The position numbers were made by a program, and so were the translations under genes. Under the pieces are notes generated by a model. That model did no database searches. It was not told the DNA's origin and saw only the letters and a program-made list of their open reading frames with translations. From NCBI GenBank assembly GCA_039545315.1, contig BCIM01000001.1, positions 1,399,255 through 1,463,254 of the forward strand: 64,000 nt of DNA, read 5' to 3'. How positions within the stretch are numbered: the first letter of the stretch is position 1; every line of letters begins with the position of its first letter. Source of the stretch: Kondoa malvinella. Its lineage: Eukaryota > Basidiomycota > Agaricostilbomycetes > Agaricostilbales > Kondoaceae. Shown in pieces: positions 46,001 through 59,548 of this stretch.

Positions 46001-47609
46001 GAGCGCTTTTACGTTTCATAAAAGTGGGTAAACCAAGAGAAGTTCGACTGCTGCTTCGTGCTGGACTTGAAGCAGGCGCATCTGGAACTGTAGCAGCTGC
46101 TGGTCCTACTGGTTTTGGTCTTGCCCTTGACGGATCAAGCATAGCATCCATTGACCCGGGGTAAGAAGGTTTTTGAGTAGCGTCATTCACGTTCCGAGGT
46201 GTGATGACATCGTCTTCGTTAAGTGGAGAATCTGGTCGTTCTCGAGCTGTCGCATCTCGTGGTGTGAGGAGGTCTTCATCAAGAGCTGAATCTTTCATCC
46301 CGCTACCGCTGTTGATGGGTATATTGATAGCTGGTGCAGAAGCATGAGGGTTGCGTATCGGTTCATCACCTAGAACATGATTGTCTTCAAGGTCGGAAAG
46401 ATCAGAGACGTCGGTGAATGAATCAGCTTCCGTTTCGGTACCGTCATCGCTTGACGAAAGACTTGAACTGGAATCATCGCTCAAGATAGATTGACTGGAT
46501 CCGCGTCGTTCTAAAATAGGTTTCGCACGAAGCTTGACTGTTCCTACACCTCTTGTGGGATCACTTTCCAGCACGCGTTCTGCCAAGGAAACCCGAGCGG
46601 CACGTTTACTTTCCAACACTTTACCGATGTACGCTGAAATCTCCTTTTGCTTCTCTGGAGTCAGAGGAAGAGCAGCCGGAAGCTGGGTAGCAGTCGACTT
46701 GCGTTCACCCGATGTCGTCAAGTTGTGCGGTGTTGAGGGTGTGACAAAACCAACTTGGTAGAGCACTTCGCCAGAAGCTGATCTGCCTGTGCGAGAGCTA
46801 CGCAGGTGATGCCATTTGGGTTGGATCTCGGGGTGGCTGTAATCGACCGGGACGTGGCCGTCTTCAGCAGGTGTGAACCAACTAAGACAGAATAAGCACT
46901 CTGTAGGTCATGCCGATTTCAAAGGACATACTCTTCTAGAGCCAGAGTGACTTCTCCAAGGTAGCTATAGAGAAGTGTCAGCTCAGGCTCGCACAATGTC
47001 GAAACACGTACTCGTTCTTGGAAAGGCGGTCTTTGTCCCAGAACCTGATGGCTCAATTCGGTCAGAATACATAGACAGCCCAGACTTCTGCACTTACACG
47101 CATTCAAAGTTAGCTTGAGCAACGTTGTGCGGGTAAAGAGGGAATTCAATCGCAAACTCCTCGCCGGCTTTGGCTGTAACCAAATCGTCCTTGCCTTGCA
47201 CATTATGAGGTAGTTGACCCCATACAGGCGATAAGCAGGCTTTCACGACGTCGCTGTCAAGTCTGAGACCGGTATGTGCTGCTCTAAAGCGAAAGAAGGC
47301 TGCATGACGGTGTTTACGCTGTAAGTTTCATTTTGCTTGAATGCAGAGGCACGGCCACATACGATCGCTCTTGCCATTACGGTCTTTACCTTCTAGACCT
47401 CTTGCTGCTAGAATTCTGATGCGAACAGTCCCAAGCGGAGTTTCGGCCTTGACATTGATGGGAAGTTTAGCATTGCTATACTCTGGCGTCTGTCACAGGG
47501 AGACACTTACAGTTCCATCTCCAGCTAATGTATTGTTCTCGAGTACATCTTCAGCTGCAATGGACTGTCTGCCAATAACTTTATTGAGGAAGCGATGCCG
47601 CTTTGACAT
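43046..47609 (-). CDS. PSD2: phosphatidylserine decarboxylase proenzyme (C2/EF-hand type)
   Basis: Makes phosphatidylethanolamine from phosphatidylserine in Golgi/endosomal membranes. Starts [20 protein letters not shown]. An N-terminal C2 domain ([20 protein letters not shown]) is followed by a Ser-rich basic region with a second C2 ([20 protein letters not shown]), then an EF-hand-like part ([20 protein letters not shown]) and the catalytic region: [52 protein letters not shown], then [24 protein letters not shown] is the self-cleavage site that forms the pyruvoyl group. It ends ETLVRLA. More than ten introns. Confidence 0.92.
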
Positions 47610-47797
47610 GCCAGTGATGTTCGTTGCTTGGTGAAGAAGTCGCTCGGCTGTGCACGATAGAATAGCACTACAAGTACTATTGGCGGGCAGAGAGCGGGAA
47701 CTCTTTGGCTGTCAACTGGCAAGCAAGAGAGAGGCGAACCCATGTTTGGTTAGAAGCAATCATCTCGCGGCCTCTTGGAATTTCAAGCAGCAGCACA

Positions 47798-49247
<1,450 letters not shown>

Positions 49248-49478
49248 GCATAGGTCGGACGTTAGATTGGTTATTTGGCTTCGTACAAGGGCGTGTTTGG
49301 GTTAAATGCGTAAATCTCGGGGCAGTTAGTTCATCAACGACCCACGGCGAGCATGAGCGCTTCACGCGTATCCGACACAGCTAGATACCCATCTGTCTGA
49401 ACGATACCACTGCTGTTGCTGCTGGTCGATCACACACAGGCCCTTTGCTTCCCGAGCCGCTCGCGTCGGAGTAGAATC

Positions 49479-52420
49479 ATGTCTCAAGATGATAAAGGCT
49501 GCTCATCATGTGGAGAGAAGAGCAACCTGTTTAATGATTTATGCTCGTCCTGTTTCTTGGAATCTATGAGCTTGCCTACGCAATTACCGCATGACCTTTG
49601 GATACCACAATCCGCTCCTCCGCTCTTACATACTTGGCAATCTGAAGCGTCTCAGCTAATCTCACCTTCGGTTGGACCTGGTAGGAAACGCAAACGGCGT
49701 GCGAGTATTGCTGCTGCGTGAGTTTGCTGATTTCCGGTCATGCTGGGTAACATGAAGCTCATATCGGCGGTGGATTGACACAGGGACACTTCGTATGAGA
49801 TTCCCGTACCTCTTTCATCAGAATTAGAAGCGTTGGAATTGCCTGTGGTTGCTCGTGATCCATCATCATGCTCGAATTGCAGCTTGAAGGCACTTTCCAA
49901 GAAGAACAGTAAAGGGCTTTGTGGACCGTGTGATGCGTATCAAAGAAGGACTGGTAGAGATAGACCCGAATCGCAAGTCCTTCCCAACGTGCGTGGGGCG
50001 TCGACTAATTAGAATCGAGCAGATTGTACACAAAGGCTATGAGGAAGACGCCTTCCAAGCGCTCCCCTTCGCAAGATAAACCAGCTAAGAAGAGACGTAG
50101 GACGACCATGTGTGTATTCTTACTGTGCCATGTGCTTCAGCTCATACGTGATCCAGGCGACTTGATGATCCATCGGATGACGAAGAGCAGGGATACGAGG
50201 AGGACATTCAAGAAGAGTCGTCTGAATCAGATTCGGATGTCGTCGTGCTCGAAAGCTTGCAAATGCCTGAACCCGGAACGCAATTGATTGTCAGACCACC
50301 GAAAGACAAGTCAGCAAACAAGGCGGATAAGAACGCCAGGACGAGTGCACACTCCAATGGTTCGAGACCTCGTTCGCCTCGACCGTATTCAGCCCCAGTC
50401 ACACCTCAAACTAAAGACCGTGTCCAATATCCACTTCGCGACAACCGATGTTCGACATGTAACGAACCTCTGGAGAAAAACAAGGCTCACTGGAACAACA
50501 TCATCTGTCAAAGCTGCTATTCCGGCTTTGAGAACTTCTTTACTTTGTCAAGCGACAGTCCGCTCGCTAAAGCAAGGCATACCACTCCATTACAAGCGTT
50601 CCAAGCCTTCAGTACAACTCATCCAGCTCTGAGGACCTTGCCAGAGAAGGCGCAAACGGACTTCCAGCCGGTAGTCGAAAGCAAGGGAGATGAAGTAATG
50701 CAAGAAGCAGAACAGCCTCATGTGTCAGATGAGAGCTCGCAAGCGTCTACTACTGCTACTGTATCGCCTTCGATCAAGACTGCCTCTATGCCTCTCGAAA
50801 CGCCTGGTAGTACCGCTTTGGTTGAATCAGAAGAATCAGAACAACCTGTACCGGGTAAAGGTGCTGCCTCTCCTTTACAGCCGGACGCCTCTTCGCAGCC
50901 AGTATCAAGTTTACCACCAGCAGTTTCCACAGAAAATAGCGCAGAAGCGAAAAGACAGCCCAAAGAAGGCGATTCATCATCTAGATCGACTTCCCTTCCT
51001 ACAGCTTCGGCAACGCAAACAAATCTTCTCGACTTCCCGCATCGACCTGTCGTCAGTCAGTCAGAAGAAGCTATATCATCTGCAGCTGCTGTTGAACCAC
51101 GGTCGACAGAAGTAAAGAGTATACCGGTTGTCAATTCCAATCTGTCGCCTACCACCTCTTCTGCTGACATTGCGAATCCGAAGAAACGATCTAAATCACC
51201 TAGCATATCTACTGCAGCAAAACACAAATCGAACGAGTCGCCTGCAGGAATGACGAAACGTAGAAGGGATTCAAGCGTCGAGGTTGAGATTCCCGTCTTT
51301 CGGCCGAAACACCAGCGCCTCTCTTTTGCAGACTTTGTCGATATCACACTAGTATCAGCCTCTACTTGTTCAGAAGCACCTTCTCTACCCAACAAGGATG
51401 AGTCGTCTCAAACACAAGCTTCTACCTCTCTCTCCGAACTCACGACTATCAACCCATCTCAGACTCTACATGTGCCCACTGCGAGCATGGCTCAAGAGGC
51501 GATTGTGGTCGACGATGGTATATCCTGCTGTATTTGTCTCGATGGAGATAGTCTTGAAGAAAACCAAATTGTCATTTGTGAAATGTGTGATGTTGCAGTG
51601 CACGAGGACTGTTATGGCGTTGGAGAGATTCCAGAAGGCGATTGGCTTTGTCAGAAGTGCAAATTTGCCCCAGATGAGAAGATTGTAAGTCTGTTTGTTG
51701 TGCTTGATGCTCTGTCTAATGTTGAGTAGCAATGCTCTCTATGTCCTGTTGCTGGTGGAGCACTACGCCGCGCTTCAAATAACACCTGGGTAAGCCGGGC
51801 TGTCGGATTGGCTGCTTTCGCCTTATCTGATTTGTTGGGCTTACAGGTACATACTTCATGCTCATCATGGATGCCTGGATGCCACACATCTGGTGACGAG
51901 GACTGCTTGGTCAACATGAAGAAGATTGATCCGGATCGCTATAAATTGAAATGCTCGAAATGCTCAACACGCAACGGTGCTGCTATTCAATGTCAGGAAA
52001 AGCGCTGGTACGTGATGCTTGTCGTCGATGCTTCCTCCATCTAATGTCATTCGATAGCTTTCGGGCATATCATGTCTCTTGCGCTCGCCAAGATGGTCTT
52101 TCTTTCGATCTAGACGTCAATGCAAATATGGCGCGCTTCTGTTGTCATCAACACGGAGCAGTAAGTAGGTCTAATGATTTTGTGACTAGACTGACCGGGA
52201 GCGTCAGGCATCGAAGGCGAAAACGAAAGTCGACAAACCCGCAACATCTCCCGTGAAGAAGACTATCAATGCAAAGGGCAAAACCACTCCCAAGACAGTG
52301 TCCAAGATTTCAGCATCATCAGCAAAGCCAAAGTCCGCTCGTCCATGGCAAAGCAGCCCGATCGGTCCGAAAGCTGGTCGTTCGTCGTTTGCATCGACTT
52401 CGGCTATATCAAGAATATGA
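49479..52420 (+). CDS. PHD / extended-PHD (PZP) zinc-finger protein with N-terminal C4 motifs
   Basis: Nuclear protein probably binding histone H3. Three N-terminal CxxC...CxxC motifs: CSSCGEKSNLFNDLCSSC, CSNCSLKALSKK..CGPC and CSTCNEPLEKNKA..CQSC, the last two GATA-finger-like. A long Ser/Thr/Pro/Gln-rich middle follows (about 300 residues, low complexity). The C-terminal PZP module has CCICLDGDSLEENQIVICEM, CDVAVHEDCYGVGEIPEGDW and LCQKC, then QCSLCPVAGGALRR, VHTSCSSWMPGC and CFRAYHVSCARQDGL..CCHQHG. A Lys-rich tail ends STSAISRI. The PZP resembles NTO1/BRPF/JADE, but no EPL1 or bromodomain is seen. Seven or more introns. Confidence 0.82.
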
Positions 52421-52586
52421 CTCTGACGTAACGCATGTACATTATGCCCACGCAATTCAGAATGTAAAACAGCTATATTATGACCCTCGAGTTGTCTGTG
52501 GACCTTCCTTGGCTATTGTCAACGATACCCTATATACCTGTCCAGGCAGATGAGCCCATGATACCAACGATCCAACCAGCTTTGTT

Positions 52587-54017
52587 ATGAGCCTGCCCGT
52601 ACATGTCGCAGATCTTGGGCATGACATCGCGAGTCGGACTGCTAAATTGGACAAGCGAGTTCTGCTCTATCAGACGGCCTTGATCAGCATATGGATCGTC
52701 CTGTCGAGCGGCGTTATTTTCTTCAAGTAGGCTGCCGCTTCCATGAGCCAGTGTGAACAGCCAGTTGATATGTCGCATCAAGCAAACAAATCTTGACAAC
52801 GCTCCAATTCCCTTACCCGCTCACTCTGACGTCGATACACCTGCTGTTTCAAACAATAGCAACACAAGTGCTCAAACGATATCGGCCCGAGCTGTTCCAG
52901 CGACCAGTTCCATCGTCGCCAGCATATGCACCTGTTGCAACATCAGAACTACATGAAGCAGATGAGAGACCGGACACGGCTAGAGGAACGACAGAGATCT
53001 TCTGGAAGCGGCTCGCACCCATCGGCGTCCTGTTCGCGTTATCCCTATGGCTCTCCAATCTCGTCTACCTGTACCTTAGCGTCTCGTCAATACAGAGTAG
53101 GCCACGCTGACGGATGACCACGGTCTAGATTGACTGTTTCGTATAGTCATCAAATCTGGCAGTCCCATAGCAGTAATGAGCGTCAGCTTCGCCTTTGGCC
53201 TGAAGAAGCCAAGTGTGCATTTGATATCGATAATACTGCTCATATGTGCTGGTCAGCTTGCCTTATGTCCGCCGAGAGAGGCAGCTGATTTCTTTTCAAG
53301 GCGTCGGAATCGCTTCGTATGGAAGTGTAGACTTCAACGTCATAGGCTTTTCAATACAGGCTGCAGCTATCTGCGTCGAGGTCAGCATGTGAATCGTGTT
53401 GCGAAGCATCAGGCTGAACCAGGGATGTTGTAGGCCGTCAGAGTCTGCTTGATACAGCTCTTACTACATAATGCGGGCTTGACACCGTTAGGCTCACTGC
53501 GTAAGTCCGTCCACCCGAAGCGGCCCTGATTCTAACAGTGACCAGATGCCTTCGCACCCTTATGTCTGGCCTGCCTACTCTTTCTTCTCCTTCCTATAGA
53601 AGGCCTGGCACCATTCGCGGCGATACATAACGTCGGCTTTGTCCGGCTGCTGCTCAATGCCTCTATGACTTTCGCTTTGAACCTAGGTCAGTCATGCGAC
53701 GATGTTAGCGCGTTTTAGCTCTTATATTCCCATGGGTTGACAGCTGCAATTCGAATCATTGATCTCAGCTCACTGGTGTTGAGTCTGGCAAAGTGAGTCG
53801 CTTTCTAGCTATAACAGGCTGTCTTAATACATGTTGTAGGGTGTTCAAGGACGTTATGCTTGTCGTCTTTTCGGCTCTGCTGTTGGGCGACATAGTTTCA
53901 CCACCACAATGGTTAGGCTATGCTATTGCTTGTTTGTTTCCTGCTCCATTTCGATGCGTCAACTCATACCGTCGCCCCACAGTGGCCGGTCTCGCTATGT
54001 ACAAACTGTATGGATAA
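52587..54017 (+). CDS. TPT-family nucleotide-sugar/triose-phosphate-type transporter
   Basis: Drug/metabolite transporter superfamily membrane protein of the Golgi or ER. Starts MSLPVHVADLGHDIASRTAK, LDKRVLLYQTALISIWIVLS, SGVIFFNKQILTTLQFPYPL, TLTSIHLLFQTIATQVLKRY. Further on are LAPIGVLFALSLWLSNLVYL, IKSGSPIAVMSVSFAFGLKK, GIASYGSVDFNVIGFSIQA, and VFKDVMLVVFSALLLGDIVS. Ends AMYKLYG. Roughly ten hydrophobic helices are expected, and seven or more introns. Substrate is unknown; membership in TPT is supported by the KSGSP and FKD-type motifs. Confidence 0.83.
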
Positions 54018-54045
54018 GGTGTAATTGAAATAGACCTATACTAGA

Positions 54046-55624
54046 TCAACTTTCCTCATCCGGTCCTTCCCACGAAACAAATGCCTTCTCCAACACATCC
54101 ATATCACACATCGGTTCTTCTCCCTCTCTATCTATCAAAGCCCATAAGCCATGTTCCCGCAACAACCTTTCCTTCTTATCCCCGCTCGCGTAATTGGCAT
54201 GCACAACACAAGGCGCTACACCAGGTTCTCTTTCACTTTGATCAAAGTATGTTCTACCGGGTGGGAAATGCGAATAAGGCAGAGCTTCTGCTCTTGTGTC
54301 TTGTCTTTTCACAAGCGATGTAAGCGGTTTAGGGCAAGTAAGACGGATCTGATCTGCTTTTTCTGAACAAGTAAGTTGACCATGACCTAAACCTGCGCGG
54401 TCAAGTAGATCGTACAGATGTTGAGTTGTATTGGATGTGAGGGCATGCATGAATTCAGTATGCGAGATGGATGGTAATAAGCCACGTTTGGAGAGGTAAA
54501 GTGCTGAGCCGAGCGAGGAGTGCTGGAAGGATGGAGCAATGGCTTTTGTAAGCGCTGCAATGTTGGATGCTTTGTCGGTGAGGATGGCAGCTCGGACGGC
54601 GTGTGAAAGCGAGTTGAGCGTGGAGGCGATATGGCAGAGGGAGACGTGTCGCCATGTCTGGGCTGCGTTGAGTGCTGGTTCGTTCTGAAGCAAATGCGCG
54701 TCTTGATCTGAATCGTCGGCATACATGACTGGAGCTGTTCTGGTGTAGAAGAAGCAGGCGCAAGGGAGTTCATGGCTTTCCCATGTAGTTGTAGATCTGG
54801 GATGTGTGTCGGAAGCAAAGACGAAAGAGGGTGCGTCTCTGCCAGATCTATACATGTGATTGATATGCGAGGATGGTGAAGAAAGCCTGGGATCGATAAG
54901 CAGCGAAAGATCAGGCAGAGAGCCGGACTGACCAAACTGCATCGTTATCTGCCAGTAAAATACCTCCTACAGGCTTTTTCCACTGCCGATCATCATCCTT
55001 CGCCTCTGGCTGCCATCCATAATCCACTTCCCACTGCTCAAAAGCACTCTTTTGAGATTCTGACAAGACTCCAGCGAGAACCGTCGAAATGACGGTGCGT
55101 TCCAGCATGAGCGACTGGTAGTGTAGAGAACCCCAAGGCAAAGTCTTTTGTTTCCCTGCTTCATTAACTGGTGATTGAGCTGCTGCTGGTAGGACTAGAT
55201 CGAGTTGCTTGAGCGAGCTAAAGATGTCGTTCGTTGCATTCGATGAAAGGTCTTCTGGCTGCAGGATGAGAGAAATGACGCCTCGATCTGACAGCCAGGT
55301 CGCGAGCTCTGGAGAAGAAGTCACGACGAGGTATTTGCCTGGCTGATAGTCCGCGTCTTTTAGGCGATGATGCATAAAACACATGAAGTTAAGCAGGAGG
55401 TGCTTGAATGCAGGCGTCGCCAGAGTGACGAGCAGAATAGAAGAAGAAGTCTCTTTCCGCACTGAAGCTGACCATCCTGCAGCTATGTCGGGCAAGAAAG
55501 GCAGCAAGGTATCTAAATTTTGGTGTAGAGTGGGTTTTGAATGAGACGCGTTTCGAAACAGCGCAACATGTTTGGATATCGCGAATGGACTGAACAAGTA
55601 CGCGAGCAGCAAGGAAACGCGCAT
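54046..55624 (-). CDS. GT77-type nucleotide-sugar transferase
   Basis: Type II Golgi or secreted glycosyltransferase with a nucleotide-diphospho-sugar transferase domain (PF03407-like). Starts MRVSLLLAYLFSPFAISKHV, with a hydrophobic stretch. The domain has DADYQPGKYLVVTSSPELAT, LPWGSLHYQSLMLERTVIST and the metal-binding motif GGILLADNDAVW (D-N-D). After a 46-nt intron it continues LSSPSSHINHMYRSGRDAPS, SHELPCACFFYTRTAP, and NAAQTWRHVSLCHIASTLNS. It ends FVSWEGPDEES. The donor sugar is unknown. Divergent from TGL2 with 84 bp between starts. Confidence 0.7.
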
Positions 55625-55708
55625 CGCAGTTGAGGCCGAGAGAATCCCATGAATAGAGAATTCGCATGTTGACGTTTTTTGCCTGTTAGAATTGACAACG
55701 AACAAGAC

Positions 55709-57731
55709 ATGCTACAGCCAAGGCTACTAGCGGCTCAGACTGCTACAAGATGCCTGATATCACCTGGACTGAAGCGGAAACCAGAAATATTTCAAGAGGA
55801 CTCGAGCGGAAACGTGTCATGCCAAAGACAAACTGGCAAACGAAGACGCTTGACTACAGCAGCTCAACAGAGACCTGCAGAAGACTCAGAATATGTTGCG
55901 CAATCTGCAAAAGTTCAGAAGAAAGAGCAGAAGCCAGCGACCAGCTCTCAAGCCGCTGTCGAAGGAATTTCCAAGCCGCTGCAAGAGCTGCTGTCGTACC
56001 CTACTCTCTTTGATCCTATACGAAAGCCTCGGCACCCTTTAGTATGTCTCACTTCCAGACTGCTCCAAACTTGCAGGCTGACCGCTTATAGGTTCTCTGT
56101 AAGTCTCCAGTGAATGACGGCATCTTTCAAAAATGCTCAAGAACTGCTCAGGCCATGGGCTATATGGCTTTGATACTATGGGCCTACCGATATTGCCTCG
56201 CTTTCAGATGCAATACTGGTATGCGGTATTGAAAATATTACGTGACAAGATTGGGACGGATGTTTTCGTTACTTCGGTGCCTTCGTATGCGTCGCCTTGC
56301 AAGACTAGCGCATGGGCTTACCCTCAGGTATACAGAACTGGCTCAATACAAGACCGTGCCGCTGCCCTTCACAAAGCGCTCGAAACCGATATGAAGCACC
56401 GTAAGTCTGCTCCAGTGATATGCAAAGCCGTTGCGCTAATGTGTCTAACTTCTGCAGGCGATGTCAATCTAATAGCTCATTCAATGGTATTTCGCACCTC
56501 TGAATCCGGTGAAGGACTGCTAATACAAAGCTTTGTCGCAGGGCGGTCTGGACGCGCGGCATCTCCTTACACATATCAAACCCGACTCGTACCACCCATT
56601 ATCTCTTACTACTTTGTCCACTCCGCACAAAGGTGCGCAAAGATTATTTGGCGTCGAACAAGCTAATCCGAAGAACCAGGGAGCGACTTTATGAGCTGGT
56701 GCAGAAGCAACATAGGCATAGGCCGACCACGGGAAGAACCCGCAACTACACAAAGACATAGCATGTCAGATCCTCCTCAGCTTCCTTACTCCTTGCGCAA
56801 ACCAATCCTCGACATTCCAACCGATATCAATCAAGCATTTCCACAGTCTAACGGCCCAGAACTGAAAAGTGCAGATGGCAAAGTCACTCCGCCCGGTCTC
56901 AATTCGGGTCTATCAGGCTACATGCTTCGACTGCTCGACTCGCCCGCATACTACCACCTCACCCCAGCTTATCTAGCGGACGTCTTCAACCCTTCTACAC
57001 CAGATAGGGAAGATATCAAATATTACAGTATTGCAGCTCGAGCACCTAAATTGAGCGTTTGGCATCCTTTGTGGTTACCTAAATTTGTGCTGGATGCGGC
57101 TGATCAGCAAAAGGTAGCGGAAGGCGCTGCGCCGAGCAAAGGGAATGATGGCTTGGTCCCTATTGAGAGCGCAATGCATGGTGAATTTTTGGGTGTGGTT
57201 GAGAATTGCGACCATTGGGCTTTGCGAGGTAAGTCCTGCTAATCTGACTGACGCGACATATCTCATCGACTTTTAGGCGCTGCTGGATGGAGTCTCAATG
57301 ATCAGCATAGATCACAACAAGCCGCAGACGAGCTAGAGGGTTCAGCCAAAGGGTCCGTGAAGCTAGATGATGGAGCAGCAAGCGAGAAGAAGGATGCCTC
57401 TGTCCTTGGATGGGGCTGGAACGACGTCAATTCTGCCATTTCGGAAATCTCTGGCGGTCTGACGCCAAAGACCGGAAAAGACGGACAAACGATAGGCGCG
57501 GTCAAGCTTGCGAATTGGATCACATCCCGTGTTCCTGGCGTGCGGTCACACAAGAAGAGCAAGGCAGAGACTGCCGTAGCGCAGGAAGAGAAGAAGCAGG
57601 CGGTAGCAGCAAACAAAGGCACTCACGCGCCGCTCATATTCACGTCAAACAAGAATGTAAAAGACGGGCAGTATTCCTTAGAGACATTGTACATAGCACT
57701 GTGTAGGAAGTTGTACAATGAAGGCTTCTAG
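55709..57731 (+). CDS. TGL2: mitochondrial-type triacylglycerol lipase, Tgl2 family
   Basis: Serine lipase. N-terminus MLQPRLLAAQTATRCLISPG is basic and amphipathic like a mitochondrial presequence. The core has LFDPIRKPRHPLVLCHGLYG (oxyanion HG), PRFQMQYWYAVLKILRDKIG, SIQDRAAALHKALETDMKH, DVNLIAHSMGGLDARHLLTH (nucleophile elbow H-S-M-G-G), PLSLTTLSTPHKGSDFMSWC, and later NDGLVPIESAMHGEFLGV (acid Asp region) and NCDHWALRG (His). The C-terminal region contains ISEISGGLTPKTGKDGQTIG and a lysine-rich stretch. Ends CRKLYNEGF. Six introns. Complete triad; function by family is mitochondrial lipid hydrolysis. Confidence 0.88.
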
Positions 57732-57750
57732 AGAAGCCAATAATAACAGT

Positions 57751-59269
57751 TCAGTAGCCTCCATATCGGTTTGCCTGAACAGGTCATCAGCGGGAAGAAT
57801 CTGTCGGACACAAAAAGTACGCACATGATAGTGCGCAGTCCTGCCCATACTGACACCTCGAACAGGACCTTGATAGTATGTCGAATCGTCACGATGTGAT
57901 GGTAGACCCGCTGCCGCTCCCAAATTGGTGTACCTTGGGAAAGATCAACATGTTGACAAGCGATGCCTGAGACCACTCACCCATCTTCGTCGACGTGTGC
58001 AGCAGCGCTGGAGTTGGCGGTGACAGAAGCGGGATAAGCTGCTCGACAGAAGACACAAGTTGGTGGAGATTGCTTGCGAGCCTATCGGTTGTCCATTAAC
58101 ATAAGCGAGAAGTCGGGAATTGTTAAACAGACCCATTGCGTGAAGCATTCGGTATGAAGCCCACCGCCACATACTGAGCAGAATTTGAGACCTTTCGTTT
58201 CTTTCGGCTCGAAATCCTCGTAACAGATAGGGCAGGTATCACCGGATTCAGGCAGATTGCGTCTTCCGCCAGGCTACAAGACAGTCAGCGAGAGCTCGAG
58301 TATCCATGATGGACGCACATCGTCTTCCACCACGTCATCAGCTGAAGCCTCCCCAATTGACACCTTATATGCATGAGAGACCTTGGCATTTTGTACTTCC
58401 TTCGGATTCGAGTTGGCTTGCGCGAAGATTTGTTCCAATTCGCTTGTTAGAAGAGCTCTGAGACACCTGGTCAGTGGCTACCAAAGTGAGGAACGGACAA
58501 CTTTACTTTTGATAGTACAGTTCGCCCGAGAGCGGAAGACCCAGAACTTTGACTAGCAATAAGTATCAGCTCATATTGATCTTTGGATTGACCATGCTCG
58601 GCATAGCCAAACGCACGCAGACAGAAAAGGATGTGCTTGCAGTGATTGCCTTTTGATCCGTCTGGGCATGAGCAACCCAGCATGGGCCCAACGGTGACTT
58701 CATAGACATTGCCAGTGCTGCCCAACACTTTGAAGACCTCTTGCACAGGTCCCTGCTTTTCGCGATCACTAGCAGATTGTCAGTATGATCATCTATACTA
58801 TTGACTAGAATTTGAACACTTACATCATGAAGCTAACGCAAGTCGAAATACGAATATCAGCGAACCGTGAGTTGCTACCAACAAGCAGACCTACAATCTC
58901 TGCGAAATGACTCGAGCGACACGATCTTTGATATTCTGAGGACATTTGGGCTCTATTTAGACCAATTAGAAACAGAACAGTGCCAGCGTGTCAGTGACAT
59001 ACTCCAGCGAGCGAGACGTTTCTCTGCAGCAGGTTCCGCCTTCTTGGCCCTAGCTTTCTTCTTTGGCTTGACATCCGTCTGAGCCGCTAGGACATCAAAG
59101 TCGTCGTCTTGCTCTGGCGGTGCGGCGGAAGTCGAAGCTTTGGCTTTGGATGCTCGTTGCTTTTTGGGCAATATGAGCTCTTCTGCTTCTCGCTTCTGTG
59201 AAACGGAGAACCCTGCTTAGCCCGATAAATAGGGCGAGCAGGCTGATCGCTCACTCGCTTGGGCGGCAT
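57751..59269 (-). CDS. SWIM/RING zinc-finger protein (probable E3 ligase)
   Basis: Starts MPPKRKREAEELILPKKQRA, then a Lys-rich linker, a region NIKDRVARVISQRL, and FKVLGSTGNVYEVTVGPMLG, followed by the SWIM motif CSCPDGSKGNHCKHILF (C-x-C-x(n)-C-x-H). Then a RING: CPICYEDFEPKETKGLKFCS, VCGGGLHTECFTQW and CVFCRAAY. The end is Gly/Tyr-rich (ARKQSPPTCVFCRAAY, GLPSHRDDSTYYQGPVRG, ANRYGGY). Fungal SWIM/RING proteins of this layout are predicted ubiquitin ligases. Six introns. Its 3' end is 19 bp from TGL2. Confidence 0.83.
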
Positions 59270-59548
59270 GATAATATAGTCAAGTCAAGTTGGGTGAACC
59301 GAGTTCAGCAGGCGCAAGCACTGAGAAATGCTGCTAGGTGCCAAGATGTGTGTTTGCAAGAGTCTCAAGGCTGCTTGCAGGTAGGTTGAGCGCAAGTGCC
59401 GACGGACGTTTCAGACAAATCTATCAACTGATGAGATTCGGTGTGACAGCTGCGCTTGAGTGCATCGCTCGTGAGACCAATACAGGAAACGAGGACCAAA
59501 TGCAGCATGCAATGTATTGTACAGTGAAAGTGAATCCAGGATAATGGT

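Noticed and set aside
45546..46766. long minus-strand frame as a separate gene
   Set aside because: It is the N-terminal C2/low-complexity part of PSD2, joined by introns on both sides.
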